A stretch of DNA of 64,000 nucleotides. Source: Bugula neritina. Taxonomy: Eukaryota; Bryozoa; Gymnolaemata; Cheilostomatida; Bugulidae. The stretch is from assembly GCA_964035545.1 (NCBI GenBank), contig OZ037765.1, positions 12,332,698-12,396,697 on the forward strand, read 5' to 3'. A program made the position numbers and the translations under genes. A model generated the notes under the pieces. That model saw nothing but the letters and a program-made list of their open reading frames with translations, searched no databases and was not told the origin of the DNA. Below are positions 12,245 through 25,032 of the stretch, piece after piece. How positions within the stretch are numbered: the stretch's first letter is position 1; the number at the start of each line of letters is the position of its first letter.

Positions 12245-13685
12245 TACTATTGTGATGGCCGTGGCACATGTTGTGTTACCTCCCTTCCCTATGTTGTACT
12301 TGGAACCACCTCTATGCGTCAGTATCAAGCAACTGTATTATGGTCAAACTCTATTATTGCATTCCTTTGTGCCGCTCGCAGCACCCTGTAAAATGCTGCA
12401 CGCTTCACGGACAGCTGCGCGGGGTACTGCGACGGCCCATCACGACCCCTGCTGCCAGAACCTATGGACCAATCGACATCAAGCTTGCTTTTATAAACAA
12501 GCTCTGAGCACCCAGACACACTTGGCTACTAGACTTATTACTGTGCTAACTAGTGTATAATCTCCCGCCACTTGCACAGGACCACGGCGGTGAAAGGTGA
12601 CCAACTAGTGTATAATCTACATTGTTGTTAACTACTTTTATCTTGATGTAATCTTACCTACTTAGTGATATAAATATACTTATTATCCTACGGACCACAA
12701 GCTCAGTTCTCTCTCTCAAACACACAAGCAAAGAGTATGTTCTAGCATTGCAACACGCCTAAACCACAACTTAGTAGTTATCGCACAAAACTACAACACT
12801 ATCACTATGAGTATGTCTATCATATTTATATTGACATTAGGGTAACACGGATTTAGATAATATTAAGGATAGTATCAGTATAATTATTAGCAATAGTTGT
12901 ATAGTAAATTTAGAATAGTATTGTGACTTGTTGAAAATAATTTTATACTCAACTGTTGACATATAACTTGTAGTTAGACTTAAGGTCAGTGTGAGTAAAC
13001 TGAGTCTGGCTGATTAAATGTGACACTCACACTGACAGTGAGAATGAACTAATTATCATTGTCATTATATAACTTCAACTTGTACTTTTGAAATAGGACA
13101 TCGAGTCCACCTATAACTTGACTGTAACAGCAGTGAAACTAAGACTTGGTCGTTCTGTATAAGTATTGTTGTAGTTTGTGCAATTAACTACTATGTGTAG
13201 ATGTATGCGTGTATGAGAAGCTGGAACATAACTCTTTGTATTTCTCCAAGAGAGAGAACTGCGAGTATATCGAGAATGATAGTTGTATTTACAGACTTAG
13301 CATTCGAGAAAAGATATCGAAGTAAGAACAATAGTACAACATCAGAACCATTCATAAGTAATAATACTAGCTGAGGCCTAAGTGTCCTGGGTGCATGAAT
13401 TGTCCTGCTTATATAAAGGAGCTTAATCCTGATTGGCTCCGCGAGTTCCGGTCTCCCTGCGGATGACTATCTGCAGCAAAGGCCACTATTCTGCCTAGTA
13501 CAGAGCACGAAATCCCAAGAGTGTAGTCATGCTGCATGCACGTGTAGCGTCATAGTTTAAAAATAGAAACGGGCTGCTAGTGTACTTGCAGTAACAGTCA
13601 CACATCGTTAGTTGAGTAGGCTATGGTCCATGTTGCGATAAAGAAGGGGGGGGGGTGACATAATGTATGCCACAGCCATTACAGT
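12245..13685. mobile_element. Fold-back element: two ~500-540 bp inverted arms
   Basis: The left arm (12269-12797, best read on the minus strand) and the right arm (13167 to about 13664, plus strand) are diverged copies of one sequence in opposite orientation. Both start at the inner side with TGTTGTAGTTTxGTGC and share GAGAGAGAACTG, AAGTGT..CTGGGTGC, a TATA-like box (TATAAAAG or TATATAAAGG) and GATTGG. Similarity continues outward through ATGGCYGTGGCA at both outer ends. About 370 bases of AT-rich sequence lie between the arms. Near its centre a perfect 12-base hairpin, GTCAGTGTGAGT (12985-12996) against ACTCACACTGAC (13025-13036), suggests one long palindrome. No gag, pol or transposase frame is seen. 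The alternative is two solo LTR-like repeats inserted head to head. Open frames at 12252-12560 lie inside the left arm and are not genes. Confidence 0.65.
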
Positions 13686-13952
13686 ATAACTAATACTAAG
13701 AATTTCATTAACTGTTATTTTAGGCCCAAACAGAACTGGTCAAAGTCACTCGTCACTTAAGGAAATTGACCCGTTGACTTTTACCAAATTTTTTTATAAA
13801 TAAATTATCAGCAATTTTTTTACTGTTACACAGTTTTAATGTATTTGAGTTATTTTCAGTAATTATTTCAATTAGGTCTTCTACAGATAAGCAGTCTAAC
13901 AGTTTTTAAATCAAGCTGATTTTTTTAGATATAATATTTATTTCTGAAGGTT

Positions 13953-16279
13953 ATGGAGTCTCATGTAAAATGGTATACAGCCCTGTGCATAGGCTCTGTT
14001 TATTCATTTCTATATGCACTATATGTAGCTATAGGTAAGTCTTATACTTGTTACTTTTGTGGCCTAAATTTTTTTCTCCAATAAGCTGTTGTGCAAGTGA
14101 TAAAGTAAAAAAGGTGTTATTCAAAATAGCAGATTGCTTTTTTTATTTATGTCTCAGTTATGTTTTCGTGTTGAAATATAAAACTAAAATTAGGTTTTAT
14201 TTTGTAATACATGTTTCAATATTTTGACTTTCTCATAGTACTTTGCATTCATTGTCTTCTTTCACTGCAATTTGCTAAACTTTTTAATTATTTGTCTGTT
14301 TGAGTATAAGTACTCTAAATAGATGTAATAAAATATTCTAACGTATTTGCTTGGTGAGCAAAATTGTGCCCCTAACCGGTTTTAGGATGTTTTGTAGATG
14401 TGCCTATGAAAGTTTTGTACAATAATCCAAATTGAAAAATCTAATTTTTTTTCGTAAAACATATCAATTGGTTTTCCAGGCTATAAAAGTTTTATTTAAA
14501 GTGGAGCGTCTGTTGTTCTGAAAAATATGTGAATATTCTCAAATATTATGTTTTGTGTGTTACAGAGAGTATCAACCAAGAATATTATCAGTCATGGTGG
14601 ACCATGTTGATTAGACTCTTCACTTATAATGATACAGCTAACAAAGAAAGGCATTTCTTCATAATAGTGTTGTCATCTATACTTCTCAGTTCTATTACTG
14701 TGTTGACTGGTTGTTGGATGTTTTGCTCTAAAAACCTTTTCAAAAGAATGCTTTTTATGAAAACAAATAGAAGGAAAGACCAAATAAATATTTTAACATT
14801 TTTTAACGCATTTATTGTTTTAGTATGTGTGATTATTTTTATTAGGACTGGATTCACGATTTTTATTATATTCACTTTTGCATACCTTGTGTCTTCTAGT
14901 AGAGCAATGTTTTTCAGTGACTTTTTATCTTTCAAGAGTCTTCTATGGACGATATTAGGTTGGTTTACTATTGTTAGTATTCCTTGGGAGTTTATCAGAC
15001 TCTATCACCACCAGTTGGCCTTGCAAATCAGTCAAAGTGTTAATGTAAGTACGTTTAAATTGTTTATTTTATAATATTTTAGCACTCAACTTCTCTTATT
15101 ATATCAATTGATATTTTATCATTCGTTGCAGTATTATTTGAATTCAATTATGTAAAACTATATTTTGTGTGCGTTGCAGTGGCGTTTTATTTCATGGGAG
15201 CAGTCAAACATATTATGTTGAAATTTTTCTTGTTCACAAAGATTATAGCACTTTCTATTACAGCAAAAATATTGCAGGGTTTACCCAGAGAATGCTTACC
15301 CAGCCAAGCTACATCATGGAGTCTTATAACCGTGTGGCTAAAAGAAACGTTTACTTGGAGAAATGATGACAAATGCTTACAGTACCACAAAGCTATGCTA
15401 ATCAATCCGATATGGGAAGTAACTCCTGCTAAGGTCAGCAGAGATATAAACTTTTAAATAGCAATCTAACGTTTTAGTAGTGTCACAACATTCTGCAAGT
15501 GGTATACTGTACTTTGCTATACAGAAAATTGGGAACATTATTGTGGACAAGTAATTTTGAGTTGCATTTTTTAGCTGATGGCATTAAAGGATATTTTTGC
15601 AAAATATGTTGCTCTCTATTTAGTTATTAACTAAAATGAATAAAAAGCAGTGAATATTTGTAAACTGCTTTTAGCCAGTTTTTTGGCACCATTAGGCAAT
15701 TTAGCAAGCAACTTGTCTATTCTGTTGAAATTCCAACCATCACATATTCAAAACACCAACAAAATTAGTTGATGCAGTGTAACCATTATATGCTAACATC
15801 TCCTTTAAACTAAAATATTTTCATGTTTCCTGTAAATTTTACTTGGTGCTGAAAAAAGGTTTAGTTGAATTAATTTTTAATTAGGATTTTTAGTACATGT
15901 AAATTATAATAAACAAAATAGTCTGCAAGATCAATTGGTCGAATTTTCAGAAAAGACAACTTATCATATTTCCCTTATTATTGCACTAAAATCATATTTC
16001 TGCTAATTCTTGTACTAAAAGTTTATCTTTTAGGTACTTATATCTCTCCTGACCACCTGCATTACACAACCTCTGGAGGGTTTAGCCAACGCATTAGGAT
16101 TCTCTTATAAACTTTTTTTTCAACACATTCCTGTACAATGGCAGCCATTTATATTTATCCAACTATTTGTATTTTTGATAGTCTTTGTATTTGTCTTCAA
16201 CAAATATAGATTTAGTTTTCCATTATTTACTTTAGAGCCAAAGGTATCACTACCTATGTTGAAACATAGACAAACGTAA
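13953..16279 (+). CDS. CLCC1: CLCC1-like ER chloride-channel family protein (short form)
   Basis: Four exons, 13953-14034, 14566-15044, 15278-15433 and 16034-16279, join in phase (1, 0, 0) into a 320-residue frame. The ATG has G at -3 and +4. The C-terminal half matches CLCC1/MCLC: WEFIRLYHHQLALQ (human WNWMYLYKLAFAQHQ), a Cys-containing link, WLKETFTWRNDDKCLQYHKA, then LINPIWEVTPAK (human LVNPIWLVPPTK) and ITQPLEGLANALG (human VTEPLKHIGKGTG), then a final membrane helix. Several hydrophobic segments precede these. CLCC1 is an ER-membrane protein linked to chloride and calcium balance. Unlike the human protein (about 550 residues), there is no long luminal N-terminus and no disordered C-terminus. 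The frame ends at TAA 16277-16279, where a GTAAGA donor overlaps the stop, so a further exon cannot be excluded. AATAAA at about 16340 supports ending here. The gene converges on SLC37A. Confidence 0.8.
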
Positions 16280-16592
16280 GATTTATTTTGCGGATTTTAT
16301 GCCAAAATTGAGCTTTACAATTATAAAATAATGTGTTGAAATAAATTTGATATGTTGTAAAAAAATACAAATCTCAACAGATATCCATTTATGCATGCAT
16401 ATATTGCAATCAATAAATTAATCTAAAAATTATATATTATGCATCGATGTGATTTCTATAGTTTAGTGTATAAACAAACATTAGAATAAAAAATTCCCAT
16501 AGTTTCAGCCGTGAATAAAATTGTTGAGCTGAAAATTTTCAACTAAGACAAACATCCTAACACATAATGTATTTTGCTACTCTGAGAAAAAA

Positions 16593-19500
16593 CTAAGCAG
16601 TGTGTCTCCTCGAGTGATATTTGGCCTTCAAGACGAGAGCCTCTTTGTAAATGAGCCTGGAGAGTAGCTGTAACAGTAGGTACAGTAGATGAGCACGCAA
16701 TACAAGAATAGTATACTGTGATTAGTTGAGTATACAGTGTGTTAGGGTATGAAAAATAAACTTGAAATTCACGATGAGTAGAACTAATTCTATAACTTGT
16801 GTGGATGTGAAAATTTATTTCTACCTATAATAAACTCATGCAAGAGAGCAGCCGTGGTCTAGGGGTTAGAGCGTTTGCCTAGTAAGCACGGGGTCATGGA
16901 TTTGAACCCCAACATAGGCCATTGGTGATGTTAGGAAGAGCATCCAGTCACAATTGCTCCTGTGCCTTATCTGAATAAGTCCTTAGGCCTATTTAACAAA
17001 AACCCTTTCCACCAGGAGTTTCCCACAGGAATGGTGACTATAAACTTGTGTGATTTTTTATAATAAACTCATGCTATTGTAGTTGCAATGGTTGCCTCAA
17101 CACCATTAAAATGAAATAAAGAAATTTCAGATTATAACTATAGTTGGTATCTAGTTATGTAGAACAGTCATTAGATCTAGCATTGCAACGACTATTGAAT
17201 AAAGCAATTAGATGTCCATTCCTATACTAATATACTCACCAGTAACGCCAGGACATTACTTCCAATAAGCATACCAAATACAATGTCCATTCGCTCACTC
17301 AGGGGTTTATTTAGACCATCAACAATAGCAGAAAGACCAGGTCCAAGTGCAGCACCTAAAAATACATTGAAATAATTTTTCAGTAGCAAAGTCATAGAAA
17401 AGAATTGTAAAGTCATAAGAATGATTGGTTTAGTTGTCTTAGGTGCTATAAACCAGTGAGCTGGAGAAATCTCTCATAAAACCTGCAAATACTACATTGA
17501 AATCATGATTAAGTTAAGGAAAGTAAGGTAGTTACTCACCTATAGATCCTGTACCATCTATGATGGCAGTAACAGTAGCTAAAGCCTTAGCACTGGTAGC
17601 TAGAGAAGGGTGGGTACCCAAATCAGCTGACACTGAAGTAGTTATTAAGCAATAAGGTCCATTAACAAAAAATCCGGTAGCTATAAGCAATCCTGCAAGA
17701 TACAATTGTTGTTGAAGTTATTATTGCTAGAGATACAGATGCATAAGAAAAGTAAAGATAACTTCAAATGAACTCAGCAAACCAAGTGATTATTTAAAAA
17801 GTCTATAAAAGATTGTGAAGCTTCAAGAACCAACTAACAAAAACTCACCATAAGCATTTGCATAGCTCAAAGCTCCCCAAATTTTGTAGGCCCAGACCTA
17901 AAAACAGAGATTAGGGGTTTGGTTAGCAATACTAGCATGTATAAACATGATAGCAGTAAGTAAGTAAAAGCTATTACTAAAAACCAGATGAGCAGTTCGC
18001 AACAACCTCACTATTCAGATCTAGAGAAATCAATCACATCGGGCTATTCATCACAATATGTCCGCTAAATAAAACAAATAAATGAAAATAAACTACATTA
18101 AATTATAACTCAAAATCTTAGTATAGCTTACCATAGGAATGCTGAAAATAAGTAAGGAACCACAAGTAATAGCACTCGATTGAGTGACATCTGCTAGAAA
18201 TCCAGCAAATATAGCACCAAATATTCCACCGACATCAACCAGAGTAGCTAATTCACCAGCAGTAGCATCAGGGTCAGTCATGGGAACATGGTCTAATAAC
18301 ATAAAGGTACATAATGCTAGCATCAAACTACTTTGCTATGTATTGAGATGCACCAACATGTACAAATAATAACTTTTGAGCTATTAGCAGCTACATTATT
18401 AAACTTATAAATATTTTAAATTCACTGATTGTTTTGGCTTTGAATTTAACTAGCAGCAAAACAAATATATAGAAAAGTAAAGTTTGTGAGATAAAAATTG
18501 ACCAGTCATACATTATAAAGTTAGAGTGTATGACTGTTTCTACTACTTTGATTCCGTGTGGTATTTTTGTTAACTCTAAACTTTCAGTAAAGTTTTATAT
18601 AAGTGGGAACAACACATCTACACCAATCTAGCCCACATATAAAATACATATAGTTATAATTAAACTTAAACAAGATCATTGATTATTTAACACATAAATA
18701 CAATGAAAATAATCTAGATCAAAGAAATAATCAAGAAATCTGTAGGCATACTGTATATAAAAAATCAAATACTGGCAAATAATTCATCACTGCCTAATGA
18801 CAGCAATTAATTTGACTACAGCTTGAAATAGTATGAATGTCCAAGCATCTTGATTAGAGTAAATAACTGTATGAACACCGCACCGTTACTGTAACATGGT
18901 AGTTATAAAAATAACACTCACTAATCATCACTTGCTTGATATACTGAGGCAGCCAGTAAAGGAATGTGTAGCTCACCAATTTGGCGAAGAATAGACAGAA
19001 TGAGAATTCTATAACACCCTTCAAACAAGAATTAATACTAGTTGTACATACAAGAATACAAATCATGTCTCTTAACAGCTCTTCCCAGTAGATTATATCA
19101 GCAGAGAAATATAAAAATTAAATTACTAACTCAGTCAAACACTCGATAAATAATTTAGTAGGAAGCTAGAATTGACATAAAAAGGTAGTTTACTGACTGG
19201 AACACTGAGAGCACCAATAAATGAGACTGCTTGAATTTCATTGGCTGTTGAAACGCCTTCAAACATTGGCTCATGCTCATCTTCACTGGCAACCTACAAA
19301 ACAGCACAGCACTTGATTAAGAATAGTAAATCGTATATTTGTTTCTATATACTGCAGGCTTTGTTACAAGGTACTAGTCGATGCTCCACTGCATAATTTA
19401 GGAGGATTGTTTTATTTTGTAAAGGGAGCAGCCATCGGCTAGGGGTTAGAGCCTGACAAAGGCCATTGGTGATGTTAAGAAGAGCATCCAGTTATAATTG

Positions 19501-22500
19501 TTTCTGTGCCTCATCTGAATAAGTTCTTAGTCAGATTTAACAAAAACTCTTTCCATCAAAGGTTTTCTCACAGGGATGGTGACTATAAGCTTGAGCAAGT
19601 TTTATTTTGTAAAGATCCATGACAAGATGGACGGGCAGACTACACAACCAGTTAAATATTTGGCAACTAGCATTTTACAAGCATGCTTTCAAATACTATT
19701 TGCACACCAGAAAAAGTTTACTGAAGTTTGGAGTCATAATAATATCTTGACCTTTGCATAAATGTTAATGACAGAAATACAATAAATTGGAATTTTAAAA
19801 AAACACAAGCTTTCAGATATATAAAAACAATTTGTCCACAAATATTGTTTGGACAAATTGATTTTACATTAAATATGAAAATAATTGAATAGTGGTGCTA
19901 GTGACATGGTAAGATAAACTTTATGCAGACCTTCAAACAAACCAACAAACTCCCTTTGCATATGACACAAAACACATGCATAAACTAGACAATTAGATAT
20001 TCCAGATTAGACCAGAAGTTACCACGCAGTAAATTTACAGCAACCATCATTAAACAAAGAAGATTGCCAATTATCACCCAGTCTTGGGTTTTAGACAATT
20101 TACTAAATTTAAGGAATTTGCGTTAAAAGTATAGCATTGCTAAAACAGAATTACAGCCGAAGAAAGAAGATTAAGTCAGCAGACTAAGATGTAAATGTAT
20201 AAATTTTAGCTCATAATCATTATTTAAGCCATATGCAACAAACCTCTGTAGGGGGTGGCTCTTCTGTACCATAATTCGGTAACTGACAAAAAATTGAATC
20301 AGCAAAACGTGATGTTGCATGTAATGTAAATAATATAACAATAAGAAATTCAAAATATTAAACAGGCTACTTGAATACAGTTGAGGATTTTACCACAGAT
20401 TCTGTATCATTTATCAAAGGTGAGTGTTCTGAATTTTCTGACTGCCTTAAATCTTCTGCTGGGTGCAGAATTTCAGGTGTTATCCCCACATCATCCGGGT
20501 CTAGAATTTGAATTAAATTTACTGGCTAAACATAGTTTGAAAAAAATCAAGACAAAACAGACATTTGAACTATGTAAGCAACCAACCAGTTTAAACAACA
20601 GACTAATGAAATTACTTACGTGGTACAAGCAAAAAGAAAACCACAACTCCAAGAACCATGATGATGAGTCCAGGGTAAAAGAATGACCACCACCAGTAGC
20701 CATGTTTTGTCCAGTAGCTGGTGAGAAAGGCGGAAGCTATAATACCTCCAAATATATTACCTAGAGATGTGTGTGAGTTCCAGATACCCATAATCAAGCC
20801 CCTTCTGCAAGCACACATCGAAATAATCTTAATCTGTAGTCGAATAGAGATTAACAAATGTTACCTGAAAATAGGCAACAATGTACTATAAGAGTGTGTT
20901 AGTATATATAATATAATGAAGCTTGCTTCATATTGTAGCTCACTGGTGTGTTAGTATAGAAATTAATTATGTAATATGGGAATAACTAATGTTTGCCTGT
21001 CTTGTCTCTTCAACTCAGTAACCCAATGAATATCTTAATACCCCCATTCAAACTGTTGAGTTTTTAAAGTCATCTTAGACATTATTTACTATTTAGTAGA
21101 ATAAATAACACATACTTTCATTATAAAAAAGACTAAAAGGACTTTTATGATGGTCTATTAACCTATAATTCACTAGAATATTGAGTAGACAATAAAAAAG
21201 AATGTTAGAAGGATGTGTCATCACTTGCACACTTACCTCTGTTTACCGAACCAATTGCCCATACAAGCCACTACACCAGGCCACCCACTTGATTGCACCA
21301 GACCACAGATAATCTACATATACAATATACATTGATACGATATTTCCCAAATCTATTCAGCAATGCTTGTGAAATAAAGTGAGATTCCTGCCAATTAGCT
21401 TTTGCTGCACAACTTTTCTTTTGTTAACAGCAGTCATTATGTCACAGGAATAACCTAGACTGATTAATGGTTACGTGCTAACTAAGTTTCATCACTTTGT
21501 AAAACCTGCCAGTTACTAGTGTAAAGTTGGGTTTATACCTTCACGATTTTCAGTCAGAAATTCAATTTGGCCGGGTTGAAATTTCTCCGAGTTGCATTGC
21601 TTTATAAAAGCCACTCAAAAAAATTTTTGTACTGTGATAACTTAATCAGCAGAGTTAAGAATAATACTCAAAAGGAGTAATAACTCCTTGTAACTATCGT
21701 TATTTAATTATTATTTAATTATGACTTTTTCAATTAGATGGCGTACTTATATGTTAATAATTATATCACCTACACCTTCTCAATTATCACTTTTATCTGT
21801 CAACTTTACTAACTCACGACGTCTTCAAAGGGCATCAAATAGCGATTAGGTGAGTCAGATTCCACTTTTAGAAAGTAAGCTTCTGCATCAATATGATTTC
21901 ACCGAGTTTCAGTTTGACAATAAAGGGGTACTCGGGCGGGTGTTATTAACTGAAACTTGAAACTTTTTTCAGCAGAGGTATAAATGAAACTTTACACAAA
22001 GCTGCAGAATCACTGCCAAACACAATCAACTAAATAAAATAAAGTGGCCAGGCACAAACCTTAAGCAGCGTCAGTTCTGGGTTATTTTTAAAAGATAGCT
22101 CTAAGCTTTGTAAATGGTGAGATTTTAGCAACTGGTTAATTACATTCAGGTTTATCAATTATATTTTCCATTCAGTGACTGGAGAAAGCTAACTGAAAGA
22201 TTGGGAAAAATTATGATTTAAAAAACCAAAAAACTTTTTTTGTACATTCAAGATATATACTAGACAGCAGGGAAGAATATTATACTTATTCTATATTTTA
22301 AATAAGTAAAATCCACCAAACTTAAGTGGAAAATAAATGTTTTGTAGCAATTAAAAACCAAAATTTAATCTGCTAACCTGAACTATAATAAAATAAGCAA
22401 AACTGTGGATGTTCCACAAATATCCAAACCCGAATGCCATAGTCAGAAGGCCGCTGAGAAGCATACCAGCAGTGAGGAAGTAACGCAAATTCATTCTCTC

Positions 22501-25032
22501 TGCTATGTGTCCGCTAAAACAGTTCAATCAGCACAATAAATATTATTTATCTTGATCTTCTTAAAAAGGGTACAAATTTATCAGCTGCAGTGAAGTAATA
22601 TGTTATAAATTTCATGAACTTTCGTAAATATTGAAATAGTTTTGCTGCAGCATACATGACAATCATTGTGTTTAAGGACTGTTTCCTGCTCAAATTAACA
22701 TTTAATCTCATACTTTAAAATTGAATGAGTCTGTGAGTGAATGATAACATTAATTATCTATTACACAATTATTGTATGCTACCTGGCAAACATTCCAACT
22801 GCATATGCAATGAGATAGGCAACATCAAGCCCACCAAAGTAATCATCGTAGGTGCTTGGATTGTCTGCAAAATAATACAGCATCAAATCTAAAGTTTTGT
22901 CACAAAATGGTAATACAAAGGTCAATTACATACCAAGTTTAACAATCAGCATGGCCTACAAGTCAAAGCAAACACAACAGATAACAACTTATCACTGAAT
23001 ACAGAACTTTTTCAACTGAAGTTGAAACTTTTAGATAATCAAACTTATAGTCACAACAATGTAACCACAAGGCTTTGAATAGTAGAATGAAACACCAAAC
23101 TGCAGATAAGAGAATAACATGTATGATGAGAAAACAGTTCAACCAAAAAGGTCATGATTGATAACATATTATCAAAGTACAGAAATTCATTTGCCTGTAC
23201 ACCAAGTTATAGACATATATTGATGTAATAACTTGTGATTCAGCCAACTCCAGTACTCCAATGCTGTACTAAATCAAGCTTTAAATGTTGTTAGAAATAA
23301 TAGGAATAATTTAGTCTTGAGGTAGTGGAGGGGGGGGGGGAGACATGTGCTAAGAAAAGAAAAAGACTAGGGAGAGAGGGAGAGTTATAGAGATGGAGTT
23401 GTTAGGAAATGGAAAAAGATGATACAAGCAAGCTGGGACTGAGGGTGAAAAATGCAAGGAATTTGAAGAACTGGAAAGAGACAGTCAGCTTTGGCTACTC
23501 CAAAAGAGAATAGCTCCAAACATAGCAAACAGTAGCAATATTTCAGTTCTTTAGTTCGAATAAATAACAGCTTATTCACACATTAATGAATGCAAATCTC
23601 AACTTTTCAAAATTTGTAGTATGGGTCACATGACCTCCGAATATTTTGACCTATTGTAAGATCATGTGATAAATGCTAATCTGCTGGAATTGCTGTCCAT
23701 GTCGATAGGGCATAACAGCATAATTAGCACCAGTAGTGGTGTTTTTACTTAAAAGTACGTAGACATTCTTCATCCAGAACTAATAATGAACGAAAAGATG
23801 GGCTAGCTAAGTTTAATTTTTATTTGCTAGCTAGATTGTGACTTCAATCTAAAAAATTTAATTATAAAAGATACTTGTTCAGGCATCACTAGTTATGGAA
23901 AGACTAATAACAGTGCCATTTTATATCAAAAATTTATCATGTGACTCTGGTTTTTAGTTATAATTTTTAAAAATTTAACATTTGAAAGTAACAAATGAGA
24001 CTCCTCACTATTAACACACATCACTGAGCCAGTTGAATATATTTAAAATGTCTAACTCACTAAATGGAGCCCAGCTATTCAAGCAGCTCTTATTCAGAGG
24101 AAGTTCTGGAATAGAGGTGTCAGTTGGATTAGGGTGCCAGGACCCTGGAGTTAGAGTACAGTTACTGTACAGGGCATTCTAAAATATACAGTTTAACAAA
24201 CTTCGTTGATTTACAATGCAAGTAACGTAAGCAATAGCAATATAACTATATCCTTTATATTATGTCTTTATATTTATTCATTATATCATATACATTTCTG
24301 GGAAGCATTTTTTGCACTACAATAAAAAACATATATTAAAGAGCTAAAAATGGTCACATAATATCACATGAACACGCAAGAGTTGGCTCTCACCAATAAT
24401 ATAATTGGGATTTTTATGTGACCTCAATAACTTGGCTACACAATACTTTCAAATATAAATAAAAAACAACACTGAAACTAAAGCTAAATAGTTGTTAAAG
24501 TCAAAATTATGTAATGATAATCATATTATATAATACTAATTACCTTGACAACTGTGATTGGCCTTCTTGAAAGATGGTAACTCAGATAGACAAGGAATGT
24601 TAGAACCCAAATTAAGGTTTTATATCTGTAATATAAACTTTACTCTACAGATGATAAATCTGACTTTTTATTTTAGAAAGTACAATTCAAAAGAAATAAT
24701 GTTATATTCACAACAACAGTTGAAACTATTGAGTTCCTAACTTAGTTTTCATTAAGAAAACATTGTTGTAGGTAGGAAAATAATAATTCTTCACCAGTGA
24801 ACATTTGTATTATCTCAAATTGAACAAAAAATCTGTTTAATAACACTTCGTATAACTTGAATTAATAAGAATATCATCATATGCATTTACAATGCAGAAA
24901 ACCTCAAACTTGCACTGTGGTTAAAATAAATCACATAATTTCTTTAAAATAAAATTATTTCATTAATGTGGGTTACCTGCTACTCACTGTAGTCTTTTTA
25001 AGGCCCAAGATCAATAGAGGAGCTTTAGACAT
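16593..25032 (-). CDS. SLC37A2: SLC37A1/A2-type sugar-phosphate/phosphate exchanger
   Basis: Sixteen exons join into one intact 542-residue frame (1629 nt): 24977-25032 (ATG), 24544-24625, 24061-24178, 22783-22864, 22378-22513, 21237-21313, 20620-20804, 20394-20500, 20244-20282, 19198-19293, 18922-19018, 18132-18292, 17849-17897, 17540-17692, 17240-17355 and 16593-16667 (TAG). All phases agree. Family blocks appear in order: TFLVYLSYHLSRRPITVVK, SWAPF, YFGGLDVAYLIAYAVGMF, RYFLTAGMLLSGLL, GLVQSSGWPGVVACMGNWFG, RGLIMGIWNSHTSLGN, HPDDVGITP, FAKLVSYTFLYWLPQYI, DVGGIFGAIFAGFLAD, NGPYCLITTSVSADLGTH, TVTAIIDGTGSIGAALGP and RLIYKEALVLK. This is a 12-helix MFS carrier with an N-glycosylation-rich first loop (NCT, NKS) and a charged central loop. 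SLC37A1/A2 exchange glucose-6-phosphate for phosphate across the ER membrane. I cannot separate A1 from A2; the invertebrate gene probably predates that split. Confidence 0.95.
16842..17058 (+). mobile_element. tRNA(Thr)-derived SINE, copy 1
   Basis: The head resembles a tRNA: GTGGTCTAGGGGTTAGAGCG looks like an A box, TGCCTAGTAAGCA like an anticodon arm with AGT (Thr), and GGATTTGAACCCC like a B box. A body containing GAAGAGCATCCAGTC and CTGAATAAGTCCT and a tail GGTGACTATAAACTTG follow. A 16-base direct repeat, TATAATAAACTCATGC, flanks it exactly (16826-16841 and 17059-17074). That is a target-site duplication and defines the ends. It lies in the last intron of SLC37A, antisense to that gene. 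Confidence 0.93.
19425..19598 (+). mobile_element. tRNA-derived SINE, copy 2 (internal deletion)
   Basis: Same family as the copy at 16842. It has the same head (GGCTAGGGGTTAGAGC), the same body words (GAAGAGCATCCAGTT, CTGAATAAGTTCT) and the same tail (GGTGACTATAAGCTTGA). The anticodon arm and B-box part of the tRNA head are deleted. A 16-base direct repeat, GTTTTATTTTGTAAAG, flanks it at 19409-19424 and 19599-19614. It is intronic in SLC37A and antisense to that gene. Confidence 0.92.
22934..22955 (-). other. Possible 22-nt poison microexon in SLC37A
   Basis: On the minus strand a 22-base segment sits between a TTGTAG acceptor and a GTATGT donor, inside the intron between exons 24061-24178 and 22783-22864. 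Skipping it gives the conserved join SWAPF-N-NPSTYDDYFGG. Including it shifts the frame and meets TAA within the segment. It is either a chance pair of splice motifs or a cassette that would switch the transcript to decay. Confidence 0.2.

Noticed and set aside
12252-12560. Overlapping open frames on both strands in a GC-richer patch
   Set aside because: They lie wholly in the left arm of the fold-back element; the right arm does not conserve them as frames.
15132-15277. Open frame extending upstream of CLCC1 exon 3, with other acceptor motifs at 15131 and 15179
   Set aside because: Both of those acceptors give the wrong phase after 15044. ATTGCAG at 15271-15277 gives phase 0 and the alignment expected from human CLCC1.
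16842-16915. Possible functional tRNA-Thr gene
   Set aside because: The acceptor and anticodon stems are badly paired and the segment is the head of a SINE with target-site duplications.
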